Shown here piece after piece: positions 12,103-18,660 of a DNA stretch of 18,660 nt; position 1 is the first letter of the stretch; the number at the start of each line of letters is the position of its first letter. Made by a program: the position numbers and the translations under genes. The notes under the pieces were generated by a model. The model ran no database searches. It was not told where the DNA came from and saw only the letters and a program-made list of their open reading frames with translations. Source of the stretch: an uncultured Bacilli bacterium (GTDB lineage: Bacteria; Bacillota_I; Bacilli_A; RF39; UBA660); contig CALVJU010000076.1 of NCBI GenBank assembly GCA_944332375.1, forward strand, positions 1-18,660, written 5' to 3'.

Positions 12103-15100
12103 AACAGAAACCAGTAAATAGTACTTGGACCGATGGACAATGGGAAGCGATTGCGACAAGAAACACTTCAATTTTAGTGAGTGCTGGGGCAGGAAGTGGG
12201 AAAACAGCGGTTTTAACAGAACGTATTTTAGAAATATTAAAAGAAGGACATTCTATTTTAGATTTGATTGTTTTAACATTCACCAATGCGGCAGCCAAAG
12301 AAATGAAGGATCGTGTTAAGAAAAAATTATTAGAAGCAATTCCAAATGGATATCCAGAACTACAAAAAGAATTACAATTATTAGATTTAGCGAGTATTTG
12401 TACGTTTGATAGTTTTAGTTTAAATCTTGTCAAGAAATATCACTATCTTCTTGAAATTGAAAACGATGTGAAAATCGGGGATGGAATTCTCATTGAATCA
12501 TTGAAACAAGAGAGTCTTGAGGAAACATTTCAAATGTTTTATGAGCAAGACAATGCGGAATTTTTAAAGTTACTAGATACGTTTACCGTGAAAGATGATA
12601 CGAAGGTACGTAAGATTGTTTTAAACTTAGCAAATTCTCTTACCAGTCGGATTCATATTGAACAGGAGTTAGAGGATTGTTATCAAAACTGTAATCGGGA
12701 ATTCATTCAAAAACAATTACAACAGTATATTCAAGAAATAAAAAATCAAGTAACAGCGGTTGTGGAAGAAATAACTCAAGATTTAGAGATTGCTCCGGAA
12801 CCCCTTCTTCCTATTTTAGAACAATTAAAAACAGAAATAGAACCATATCAAAATACCTATGAGGAAATCGCTTCTGTTTTTCGCACAATAAAACTTCCAT
12901 CGTTACCTCGTTCGAAAGAGATTGATGAGGATGTCAAAGATAAGATGAAAGAGATTTATCAAGACTTAAAAAAACAGATACAAGAAATTACGAGTCTTTG
13001 TGTTTATCCAGATCAAGAATCTTATATCGAAGAAGTATTAAAGACAAAAGAGACGATTGGAATATTAAAAGAAATCTTAAAAGTTTATTTTAAAAGATTG
13101 TTGGAGAAGAAAAAGAAATATAATTTATATGAGTTTCACGATATTGGACGGTTTGCGATTCAATTATTAGAAGAACAAGAGAAGATTCGAAAAGAATATC
13201 AATCTCGTATTTATGAGATTATGATTGATGAATATCAAGATACGAATGATATTGGAACGTATTTTGTATCGATGATTGAAAACAATAATGTCTATACCGT
13301 AGGGGATGTCAAACAATCGATTTATCGTTTTCGTAATGCTAATCCTAACATTTTTATGAATAAGTTTTATCGTTATCAGAAAAATGAGGGAGGAAAATTA
13401 ATTACTCTTTCTAAAAATTTCCGTTCGAGAAAAGAAGTAGTGGATGCGATTAACTTTATTTTTCAAGCTGTTATGGATGAGAAAATAGGGGGCGTTCATT
13501 ATTTCAATCAAGAAGAAATGATTTTTGGAAATTTATCTTATGAGAAAGTAAAAGATTCAAAGACCAATTATGAGATCGAAGTATTAGATTATGACTATAA
13601 AGAAAGAGAAGAGGCAAAGAGATATCGTAAAGAAGAGATTGAAGCTTTTATGATTGCCCAAGATATTAAAAAGCGAATTGCCAATCATGAGATGATTCAA
13701 GATAAAGGAAAACTTCGTCCAGTTACTTATTCTGATTTCGCAATTTTACAAGACCGTAAGACAAATTTTGATCTATATAAAACGATATTTACTTATTTAG
13801 GAATTCCGATTACCATTCATAAAGAAGAATCTTTTTATGCGACGGATGTGATTTATACAGTCAAAAGTATTTTACAACTGATTGATTGTATCGCGAGAAG
13901 AAAAGAAACGAAAGAAGCAGTCCTTCATCCATTTCTCTCTTTATCTCGCTCTTTCTTAGGAGGAGTGAGTGATGATAGTACTTTGCGATTATTGAATCAT
14001 GCGAAACAAGAGGGGAGAACCATCTTTTCATGTATGCAAGAGGAAAGTGAGTTCATACTTCTATATGAGAAATTAAATGATCTTGCTCATTATTCTAAAA
14101 CACATACCATTTCTTCTCTGATGAGAGAAATTTATCACACGTTTCAATTATTTGATGCGGTGATTCAATTAGGAGATGTAGAAGTAAATAGTGATAAATT
14201 GGTATTTCTTTTGAATTTGACAGAGACCTTAGAACAAAATGGATATGATTTAAAGCAACTTGTTACTTACTTTGAACAGCTTGATACTTATCCATTAGAT
14301 GTTAGTTTTGATGTCAAAAAAGAGAGTGATGTCGATGCGGTGACGTTGATGACAATTCATAAATCAAAGGGGTTAGAGTTCCCAATTTGTTATTTTTCAG
14401 GATTGACGAAATTGTTTTCTAAAGCAGATACCAAAGAACGTTTCTTATATCATAAAGATTTTGGATTGATTGTTCCATTTTTTGAAGAGGGAATTAGAGA
14501 GACATTTTATAAGACATTATTTACGACAAAGAATGAGTTGGATGATATTTCTGAAAAGATTCGTGTGTTTTATGTCGCACTGACTAGAGCCAAAGAGAAA
14601 ATTATTTTAGTGGCTCCTATGAGTGATGTAGAAGAGGGAACACCTTTTATACAGGTTGTTCCAGAAAGGATTCGAACACATTATAAGAGTTTATATGATA
14701 TTGTTGCTTCGATTAAAGAGTTATTAACTCCATATACGACTCCTATTCCTTTAGAACAATTAAAATTGACGAAGGACTATGATCAAAGCCATTTTGAAGT
14801 TTTAGATAAGAAAGTGATAGAACCGTTTTCTGATTTGTTATCTATCAAGGAAGAAAAAGAAGTGCTTACGCATGCGACTTATTCTCATAAGCCGACAGAG
14901 ATTTCTTTTGAAGATATGGATAAGATGGAAGTAGGAACAAGAATGCATCGTTATTTGGAGATGATGGATTTTCATCATCCAGAGGAAAGTCTTTCTTATT
15001 TAGGTTTGAATGCGTTTGAAAAAAAGAAAATGGATGCATTTTTACAAACGGATTTTATGAAAGATATTCAGAATTATCAAGTATTTCATGAGTATGAGTT

Positions 15101-15323
15101 TCTTCGTACGACAGAAGAGGGAGAGAAGAATGGAATTATTGATTTATTATTAGTAGGAGAGAAAGATGCGATGATTGTCGATTATAAATTAAAAGAGATT
15201 CATAAAAAAGAATATCAAGAACAAGTTCGGGGCTATATGGAGTATATAGAAGAGAAGTTGCACCTTCCTGTTTCTGGATATTTATATTCGATTTTAGATG
15301 AAACATATCTTGTTGTGGAATAG
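12099..15323 (+). CDS. addA: AddA helicase-nuclease subunit
   Basis: Catalytic motor of the AddAB complex: UvrD-like 3'-5' helicase plus a second nuclease domain. It has 1,074 residues, somewhat shorter than B. subtilis AddA (about 1,230). Motifs in order: Q motif Thr-Asp-Gly-Gln-Trp (11-15); Walker A Gly-Ala-Gly-Ser-Gly-Lys35-Thr; Walker B Asp377-Glu378-Tyr-Gln-Asp-Thr; Gly-Asp-Val-Lys-Gln-Ser-Ile-Tyr-Arg-Phe-Arg; Lys-Asn-Phe-Arg-Ser-Arg; Thr-Ile-His-Lys-Ser-Lys-Gly-Leu-Glu-Phe; and Val-Ala-Leu-Thr-Arg-Ala-Lys. The C-terminal RecB-type nuclease has His950, Asp1015 and Asp1028-Tyr1029-Lys1030. The GTG start at 12099 overlaps the addB stop as GTGA and is preceded by a perfect GGAGGTG, so the two subunits are translationally coupled. 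Helicase and nuclease residues all appear intact, so AddA probably supplies the motor for the complex. Confidence 0.95.
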   Translation: MKQKPVNSTWTDGQWEAIATRNTSILVSAGAGSGKTAVLTERILEILKEGHSILDLIVLTFTNAAAKEMKDRVKKKLLEAIPNGYPELQKELQLLDLASICTFDSFSLNLVKKYHYLLEIENDVKIGDGILIESLKQESLEETFQMFYEQDNAEFLKLLDTFTVKDDTKVRKIVLNLANSLTSRIHIEQELEDCYQNCNREFIQKQLQQYIQEIKNQVTAVVEEITQDLEIAPEPLLPILEQLKTEIEPYQNTYEEIASVFRTIKLPSLPRSKEIDEDVKDKMKEIYQDLKKQIQEITSLCVYPDQESYIEEVLKTKETIGILKEILKVYFKRLLEKKKKYNLYEFHDIGRFAIQLLEEQEKIRKEYQSRIYEIMIDEYQDTNDIGTYFVSMIENNNVYTVGDVKQSIYRFRNANPNIFMNKFYRYQKNEGGKLITLSKNFRSRKEVVDAINFIFQAVMDEKIGGVHYFNQEEMIFGNLSYEKVKDSKTNYEIEVLDYDYKEREEAKRYRKEEIEAFMIAQDIKKRIANHEMIQDKGKLRPVTYSDFAILQDRKTNFDLYKTIFTYLGIPITIHKEESFYATDVIYTVKSILQLIDCIARRKETKEAVLHPFLSLSRSFLGGVSDDSTLRLLNHAKQEGRTIFSCMQEESEFILLYEKLNDLAHYSKTHTISSLMREIYHTFQLFDAVIQLGDVEVNSDKLVFLLNLTETLEQNGYDLKQLVTYFEQLDTYPLDVSFDVKKESDVDAVTLMTIHKSKGLEFPICYFSGLTKLFSKADTKERFLYHKDFGLIVPFFEEGIRETFYKTLFTTKNELDDISEKIRVFYVALTRAKEKIILVAPMSDVEEGTPFIQVVPERIRTHYKSLYDIVASIKELLTPYTTPIPLEQLKLTKDYDQSHFEVLDKKVIEPFSDLLSIKEEKEVLTHATYSHKPTEISFEDMDKMEVGTRMHRYLEMMDFHHPEESLSYLGLNAFEKKKMDAFLQTDFMKDIQNYQVFHEYEFLRTTEEGEKNGIIDLLLVGEKDAMIVDYKLKEIHKKEYQEQVRGYMEYIEEKLHLPVSGYLYSILDETYLVVE

Positions 15324-15340
15324 GAATATCGTAGTAATAA
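15313..15340 (+). promoter_or_regulatory. Possible promoter for the addA-rnj intergenic RNA
   Basis: TTGTGG (15313-15318, at the end of addA), 16 bases, TAATAA (15335-15340). A start near 15347 would be just before the 5' arm of the long helix at 15350. Weak match. Confidence 0.25.
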
Positions 15341-15368
15341 GATAATTTCAAGGAGAAGAGGACCAAAC

Positions 15369-15389
15369 ATGGAATGGGAATGGTTCTGA
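15369..15389 (+). CDS. Possible leader peptide Met-Glu-Trp-Glu-Trp-Phe
   Basis: Six codons and a TGA stop inside the structured element, with AGAGGA (15357-15362) six bases upstream. Two of six codons are Trp, a rare amino acid. The ribosome site is within the 5' arm of the long helix, so translation and folding would compete. It may be chance: GGAATGG is itself repeated here. Confidence 0.25.
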   Translation: MEWEWF

Positions 15390-15445
15390 TTGATTTTCTG
15401 AATGAAAGAGAAGAAAAATCAGTGGGCGTTTGTCTTGAAACGTAT

Positions 15446-15475
15446 GGGACCAATGGTTGGTTCTCTTTTCTTTTT
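15446..15475 (+). terminator. Local terminator hairpin before the rnj promoter
   Basis: GGGACCAA-TGG-TTGGTTCT (15446-15453 with 15457-15464, two G-U pairs), then a C/T-rich tract ending in five T. It probably ends addBA transcripts. Confidence 0.6.
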
Positions 15476-15485
15476 GTGTTGAAAA

Positions 15486-15514
15486 TAGACAACTTTGAAA
15501 ATATTTGGTATAAT
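15486..15514 (+). promoter_or_regulatory. Promoter of the RNase J-like gene
   Basis: TAGACA (15486-15491), 17 bases, extended -10 TGgTATAAT (-10 at 15509-15514). Confidence 0.8.
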
Positions 15515-15557
15515 GTTTAAGTCTTTTAACATGAAAAAAAGAAAGGAGAGATTATTT

Positions 15558-17204
15558 TTGAGTAAAATAAAAATATTTAGTCTTGGTGGATTAAATGAAA
15601 ATGGAAAAAATATGTATATTGTAGAAGTCGACCAAGATATATTTGTTTTTGATGCCGGGTTAAAAAATGCAGATGATAATATGTTAGGTGTAGATTATAT
15701 TTTACCTAACTATGATTATTTAAAAGAGAATATCGATCGTGTCAAAGGGGTATTTATTACTCATGGTCATGATGAACAGTTAGGGGCAATTCCAGATATT
15801 TTAAAAGATTTACCAAATTTAAAAATATATGGGACAAAATTTACACTTGAAATCTTAAAAGAGGAATTAGATAATTCTGAGATTAAAAATGCGAAATTGG
15901 TGGAGATTAAAGCACATCGTAAAATGAATTTTGGAAAGAATAGTGTATTTCCAATTAGTTTAAGTCACTCTGTACCAGATACAGTCGGATATGTATTAAA
16001 TACGGATCAAGGAGCAATTGTTTATACAGGTAATTTTATGTTTGATCCTAGTATGGTAGGAAATTATCAAACAGATATTGGAAAACTTGCTTATATTGGG
16101 AAAAAAGGTGTTTTATGTTTGATGAGTGAGTCTTTATATGCACCAAGAAGAGGATTTACTTCTCCACAACATCGTATTGCATCTTTAATGAGTGAAACAT
16201 TAAATAAATATGAGGGAAGAATCATCTTCCACATTTCTAGTACACAATTATATCGTATTCAAGAGATTTTTAATTCTATTATGGATACAGATCGTAATAT
16301 TGTCATTATGGGAAGACATTTAGAACATTTAATTCACATGGCAATTGATCAGAATTATATTTCTTTTGATAAAACACGTATTCAGAATTTAAAACATTTG
16401 AATGATAAAAATATTTTAGTGTTAGTATCTGATGAAAGAGAAAAACCATATTCTAATATTAAACGTATTTTGAGAGGATATGATAAGTTCTTAAAGTTAA
16501 CGGATAAAGATACTGTTGTATTTGCTTCTCCAATTTATGAGGGAATGGAAAGAACAGTTGCGAAGATCTTTGATGATATTTCTAGAATTGGAGCAAATTT
16601 CGTAGAAGTATCTGGTAAGAAGTATTTAAATCAACATGCTTCTTCAGAAGATTTGATGATGATGATTTCTTTGATGCAACCAAAATATTACTTTCCAGTG
16701 ATTGGTGAGTATCGCCATCAAGTAGAAAACGCGAAAGTCGCATTACAAGTTGGTATGAACGAAGAAAATATTCTATTAAAATTAAATGGTCAAGTTGTTA
16801 CTTTTATTGATGGGAAATTAATGGATAAAAATGAAACAGTAAAAGTAGATGATATATTAGTAGATGGAAAAGCCATTGGTGATGTAGGAGAGTTAGTTTT
16901 AAAAGATCGTGAACTCTTAAGTGATAATGGAATTGTCATTGTGAGTGCAACTGTTGATCGTACGACAAAGAAGATTTTAGCTGGACCGGAAATACTAACA
17001 CGTGGATTTATTTATGTAAAAGACAATATTGACATTATTAAAGAAGCACAAAAGATTTCTTTAGAAGTGATCAATGAAAATACAAAACAAAATTATATCG
17101 AATTCAATAAAATTAAATCCGGTATTCGTGATAAGTTAGGAAAATACTTATATCAAGAAACAGAATGTAAACCAATGATATTAATCGTTGTTCAAGAAGT
17201 ATAA
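15558..17204 (+). CDS. RNase J family protein with degenerate active site (RNase J2-like)
   Basis: Member of the RNase J metallo-beta-lactamase/beta-CASP family that matures and degrades mRNA and rRNA. I use the TTG at 15558, seven bases after AGGAGAG, because Lys-Ile-Phe-Ser-Leu-Gly-Gly-Leu then sits at the family N terminus; the longer frame to 15495 overlaps the -10 box. The 548 residues match RNase J (about 555). The order is beta-lactamase fold, beta-CASP insertion (about 200-330), beta-lactamase part, C-terminal domain (about 450-548). By alignment with B. subtilis RNase J1, ligands His74, His76 and His142 are kept (His69, His71, His137), but Asp78 is Glu73, His79 is Gln74, Asp164 is Asn159 and His390 is Ile382. 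His360 (J1 His368) remains. It is probably inactive and may work as a partner of a catalytic RNase J1 encoded elsewhere. Confidence 0.88.
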   Translation: MSKIKIFSLGGLNENGKNMYIVEVDQDIFVFDAGLKNADDNMLGVDYILPNYDYLKENIDRVKGVFITHGHDEQLGAIPDILKDLPNLKIYGTKFTLEILKEELDNSEIKNAKLVEIKAHRKMNFGKNSVFPISLSHSVPDTVGYVLNTDQGAIVYTGNFMFDPSMVGNYQTDIGKLAYIGKKGVLCLMSESLYAPRRGFTSPQHRIASLMSETLNKYEGRIIFHISSTQLYRIQEIFNSIMDTDRNIVIMGRHLEHLIHMAIDQNYISFDKTRIQNLKHLNDKNILVLVSDEREKPYSNIKRILRGYDKFLKLTDKDTVVFASPIYEGMERTVAKIFDDISRIGANFVEVSGKKYLNQHASSEDLMMMISLMQPKYYFPVIGEYRHQVENAKVALQVGMNEENILLKLNGQVVTFIDGKLMDKNETVKVDDILVDGKAIGDVGELVLKDRELLSDNGIVIVSATVDRTTKKILAGPEILTRGFIYVKDNIDIIKEAQKISLEVINENTKQNYIEFNKIKSGIRDKLGKYLYQETECKPMILIVVQEV

Positions 17205-17223
17205 AAAAATACTTCTTTTTTTT
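17194..17223 (+). terminator. Rho-independent terminator of the RNase J-like gene
   Basis: AAGAAGTAT-6-ATACTTCTT (17194-17202 with 17209-17217), then six T. The TAA stop (17202-17204) is inside the hairpin, and the T tract runs into the next -35 box. Confidence 0.9.
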
Positions 17224-17251
17224 GACAAATGAATCAAACGTTTGATAGAAT
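17222..17251 (+). promoter_or_regulatory. Promoter of the 17274 gene
   Basis: Perfect TTGACA (17222-17227), 18 bases, TAGAAT (17246-17251). The spacer is filled by a palindrome. Confidence 0.75.
17233..17246. promoter_or_regulatory. Perfect 14-bp palindrome in promoter spacer, probable operator
   Basis: ATCAAACGTTTGAT lies between -35 and -10. The core AAACGTTT with central CG is typical of LacI/PurR-family operators. A repressor here would block RNA polymerase; no regulator gene is adjacent. Confidence 0.6.
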
Positions 17252-17273
17252 GTGTTCGTGAGGTGTAAATAGG

Positions 17274-18002
17274 ATGGATAAAAAAGAACAAGTCGTGAAA
17301 GAAACATTAGAAACTGCTTATAGTGAAAGTTTAGTACAATTTTTATCGATGAAACGATATCAAAAAGAACCATATATTTCTTTGGTGGAAGATGTTTTGA
17401 TAAAGCGAGAAGATATTTCTTCTTTATTAGAGGTTGCGAGAAAAGTAAAAGGTGTTCATTTAGATAAAATAGGAAAAGCAGTGGTGCAATCAAAGAGTAT
17501 TTCTTATATGTTACGCTTTTCTGATATAGAGCAAGTGAATTGGAAAGAGATGGAACAGGGAATTTTTGATACAATAGAAGAAAAAATACAAAAACAGACA
17601 ATTACAACGGAAGATTTTCAGTTAATGACAATTTTCTGTAAGAATCATATAGAAGCGGATGCTGAAAGAGCAACTTCACTTCTTCTCCAAACAAATGACT
17701 TTGTCGCAATGCTCTGTTTTGTAACGAATGTGAGAAATGCCCGTCCAGAGTTATTTGAAGAAAAAGTATTACAACAAAATAATATGGAACTCATGTATAC
17801 TTGGAAAGAGACGATGATTTTTGTTTCTCCTCAATTTCTACATGAATTGCGAGATCAAGAACAGAAACGTACTGAGAATGTAAAACAGATTATGGATGTA
17901 ATTCAAGATCCAGGATTTTATCAAATCGTGTCTGAACAGGCCAATTCATTAGAAGAAAAAAGAAAATATTTAAACAAGTTTCCAACGTCGAATAGAAAAT
18001 AG
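17274..18002 (+). CDS. Helical cytoplasmic protein of unknown function
   Basis: 242 residues; no family recognised. The ATG follows GAGGTG with eight bases between, and it has its own promoter and terminator, so the gene is well supported. The sequence is rich in Glu, Lys, Gln, Leu and Ile and appears almost entirely alpha-helical, with no signal peptide, membrane segment or nucleotide-binding motif. Three cysteines are scattered (in Ile-Phe-Cys-Lys-Asn and Ala-Met-Leu-Cys-Phe contexts and none paired as CxxC), so metal binding is unlikely. Helical pairs of about 30-35 residues between 40 and 190 would suit a HEAT- or TPR-like scaffold, but I cannot show a repeat. The promoter palindrome suggests it is repressible. 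Position between the RNase J-like gene and miaB hints at RNA metabolism only by association. Confidence 0.7.
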   Translation: MDKKEQVVKETLETAYSESLVQFLSMKRYQKEPYISLVEDVLIKREDISSLLEVARKVKGVHLDKIGKAVVQSKSISYMLRFSDIEQVNWKEMEQGIFDTIEEKIQKQTITTEDFQLMTIFCKNHIEADAERATSLLLQTNDFVAMLCFVTNVRNARPELFEEKVLQQNNMELMYTWKETMIFVSPQFLHELRDQEQKRTENVKQIMDVIQDPGFYQIVSEQANSLEEKRKYLNKFPTSNRK

Positions 18003-18028
18003 AAAAGCAAGTGAGCTTTTCTATTTTT
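17996..18028 (+). terminator. Rho-independent terminator overlapping the stop codon
   Basis: AAAATAGAAAAGC-6-GCTTTTCTATTTT (17996-18008 with 18015-18027), then T. The TAG stop (18000-18002) is within the 5' arm. Confidence 0.9.
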
Positions 18029-18044
18029 GGATGGTTTTAGTACT

Positions 18045-18072
18045 TTGAAAAGAAAGAAAAACATGGTATAAT
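18045..18072 (+). promoter_or_regulatory. Promoter of miaB
   Basis: TTGAAA (18045-18050), 16 bases, extended -10 TGgTATAAT (-10 at 18067-18072). Confidence 0.8.
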
Positions 18073-18097
18073 ACCTTAGGAAATTGAGGGATGTTAG

Positions 18098-18660
18098 ATG
18101 AAACTACCAAATTTAATGGAAGCAAAAAAACGTACCAATGAAAAGGTAAAAACAAAGACAAATGAATATATTTTAACCCATGAATTACAACACTTAGGAG
18201 ACGGATTATTCTACTATGTAAAGACATATGGATGTCAGATGAATGAACATGATAGTGAGAATGTGAAAGCCATCTTAGAAAATATGGGATATAAAGAAGC
18301 GAATAGTATGGAAATCGCTGACTTAGTTATTTTAAATACATGTGCGATTCGTGAAAATGCGCATAATAAAGTATTTGGAATGATTGGTAGATTAAAACAT
18401 GCGAAAGAAACGAATCCTAATTTAATGATTGCTGTCTGTGGTTGTATGGCTCAAGAAGAACATGTTGTAGAAGAGATTATGAAGAAGTATAAAGCAGTTG
18501 ATTTAGTATTTGGAACGCATAATATCTATCATTTACCACAACTATTACAAAAAGCTTTAGAGAAAAAAGGACAAGAAATTGAAGTGTATAGTATGGAAGG
18601 GGATGTCATTGAAAATATTCCTACCAAACGTGATAATCCATATAAAGCATGGGTAAATAT
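18098..18660 (+). CDS. miaB: tRNA-2-methylthio-N6-dimethylallyladenosine synthase MiaB (5' part)
   Basis: Radical SAM methylthiotransferase that adds a methylthio group to i6A37 next to the anticodon of tRNAs reading codons beginning with U. The gene runs off the right edge; 187 codons are visible. The start is ATG 18098 with GAGGG eight bases upstream. After a basic leader of about 45 residues, typical for Bacillota MiaB, the UPF0004 domain begins at Tyr-Val-Lys-Thr-Tyr-Gly-Cys-Gln-Met-Asn. It contains all three auxiliary-cluster cysteines: that one, Leu-Asn-Thr-Cys-Ala-Ile-Arg-Glu-Asn, and Cys-Gly-Cys-Met-Ala-Gln-Glu-Glu. The radical SAM CxxxCxxC domain and the TRAM domain would lie beyond the window. 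In B. subtilis miaB is near cotE; here cotE is about 10 kb away. Confidence 0.95.
   Translation, partial: MKLPNLMEAKKRTNEKVKTKTNEYILTHELQHLGDGLFYYVKTYGCQMNEHDSENVKAILENMGYKEANSMEIADLVILNTCAIRENAHNKVFGMIGRLKHAKETNPNLMIAVCGCMAQEEHVVEEIMKKYKAVDLVFGTHNIYHLPQLLQKALEKKGQEIEVYSMEGDVIENIPTKRDNPYKAWVN

Larger units (their letters stand above)
15350..15475 (+). ncRNA. Structured intergenic RNA element (candidate sRNA or attenuator)
   Basis: AAGGAGAAGAGGACCAA (15350-15366) can pair along all 17 bases with 15457-15473, including three G-U pairs, and closes a region of 90 bases. Inside are CTGATT/AATCAG (15386-15391 with 15417-15422) and GCGTTT/AAACGT (15426-15431 with 15438-15443, one G-U). The 3' arm of the long helix can instead pair locally with 15446-15453 as a terminator. 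A six-codon ORF lies at 15369-15389. The element could be a 3' RNA of addBA, an independent small RNA, or an attenuator limiting read-through to the rnj gene. I recognise no known RNA family. Confidence 0.4.

Noticed and set aside
15445..15451. T-box riboswitch suggested by TGGGACC next to a terminator and by Trp codons upstream
   Set aside because: The heptamer fits UGGNACC, but there is no recognisable Stem I, the element is short, and the next gene is RNase J-like with its own promoter, not a tRNA synthetase or Trp gene.
15136..15492. 118-codon minus-strand frame across the end of addA
   Set aside because: It overlaps the conserved nuclease motif of addA on the other strand, with no ribosome site or family resemblance.
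15495..15557. Longer RNase J-like protein starting at 15495
   Set aside because: It would begin upstream of the predicted transcription start and lacks a ribosome site, whereas AGGAGAG sits seven bases before TTG 15558.

Overview
The window looks like a chromosomal segment of a low-GC, spore-forming Gram-positive bacterium (Bacillota, class Bacilli or close to it). The evidence is the gene set: RNase HIII, AddB/AddA instead of RecBCD, a CotE-type spore coat protein, KhpA next to ribosomal protein S16, an RNase J paralogue, AT-rich codons, strong Shine-Dalgarno sites, SigA-type promoters and many compact terminators. I cannot name the genus. No insertion sequence, prophage, CRISPR array, tRNA or rRNA is visible.

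Layout. 1-166 (minus): 5' part of a small exported, probably lipidated protein. 167-451: promoter and terminator only. 452-1417 (minus): rnhC. 1509-2540: cvpA and trxA, a shortened version of the B. subtilis rnhC-zapA-cvpA-polX-mutS2-trxA neighbourhood. 2641-4313: a cysteine desulfurase and a membrane-anchored extracytoplasmic thioredoxin-like protein, apparently co-transcribed. 4438-5775: a LppM-like lipoprotein with an Asp/Tyr-rich insert, a C-terminal membrane segment and a disordered tail; it converges on 5808-7046 (minus), a DAACS-family symporter. 7146-7502: a small helical protein of unknown role. 7634-8185: cotE. 8282-8807: rpsP-khpA. 8902-9567: an unknown single-pass protein. 9703-15323: addB-addA, recombinational repair helicase-nuclease. 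15324-15557: a structured intergenic element and the next promoter. 15558-17204: an RNase J paralogue with an eroded metal site. 17274-18002: an unknown helical protein. 18098 to the end: miaB, truncated by the window.

Working together. Most transcription units hold one or two genes, each with its own promoter and terminator, and several terminator hairpins include the stop codon. Most of the window is housekeeping (repair, RNA decay, translation, tRNA modification, redox, sulfur transfer). The most interesting signals are regulatory or degenerate-enzyme signals: a near-consensus LexA box on the addBA promoter, an AddB reduced to about 800 residues without a Walker A motif, an RNase J with four of seven metal ligands replaced, a hairpin over the symporter start codon, a perfect palindrome inside the promoter at 17222-17251, and the addA-rnj intergenic element with two mutually exclusive folds and a possible six-codon Trp-rich leader ORF. 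I see no complete new defence or mobile system.
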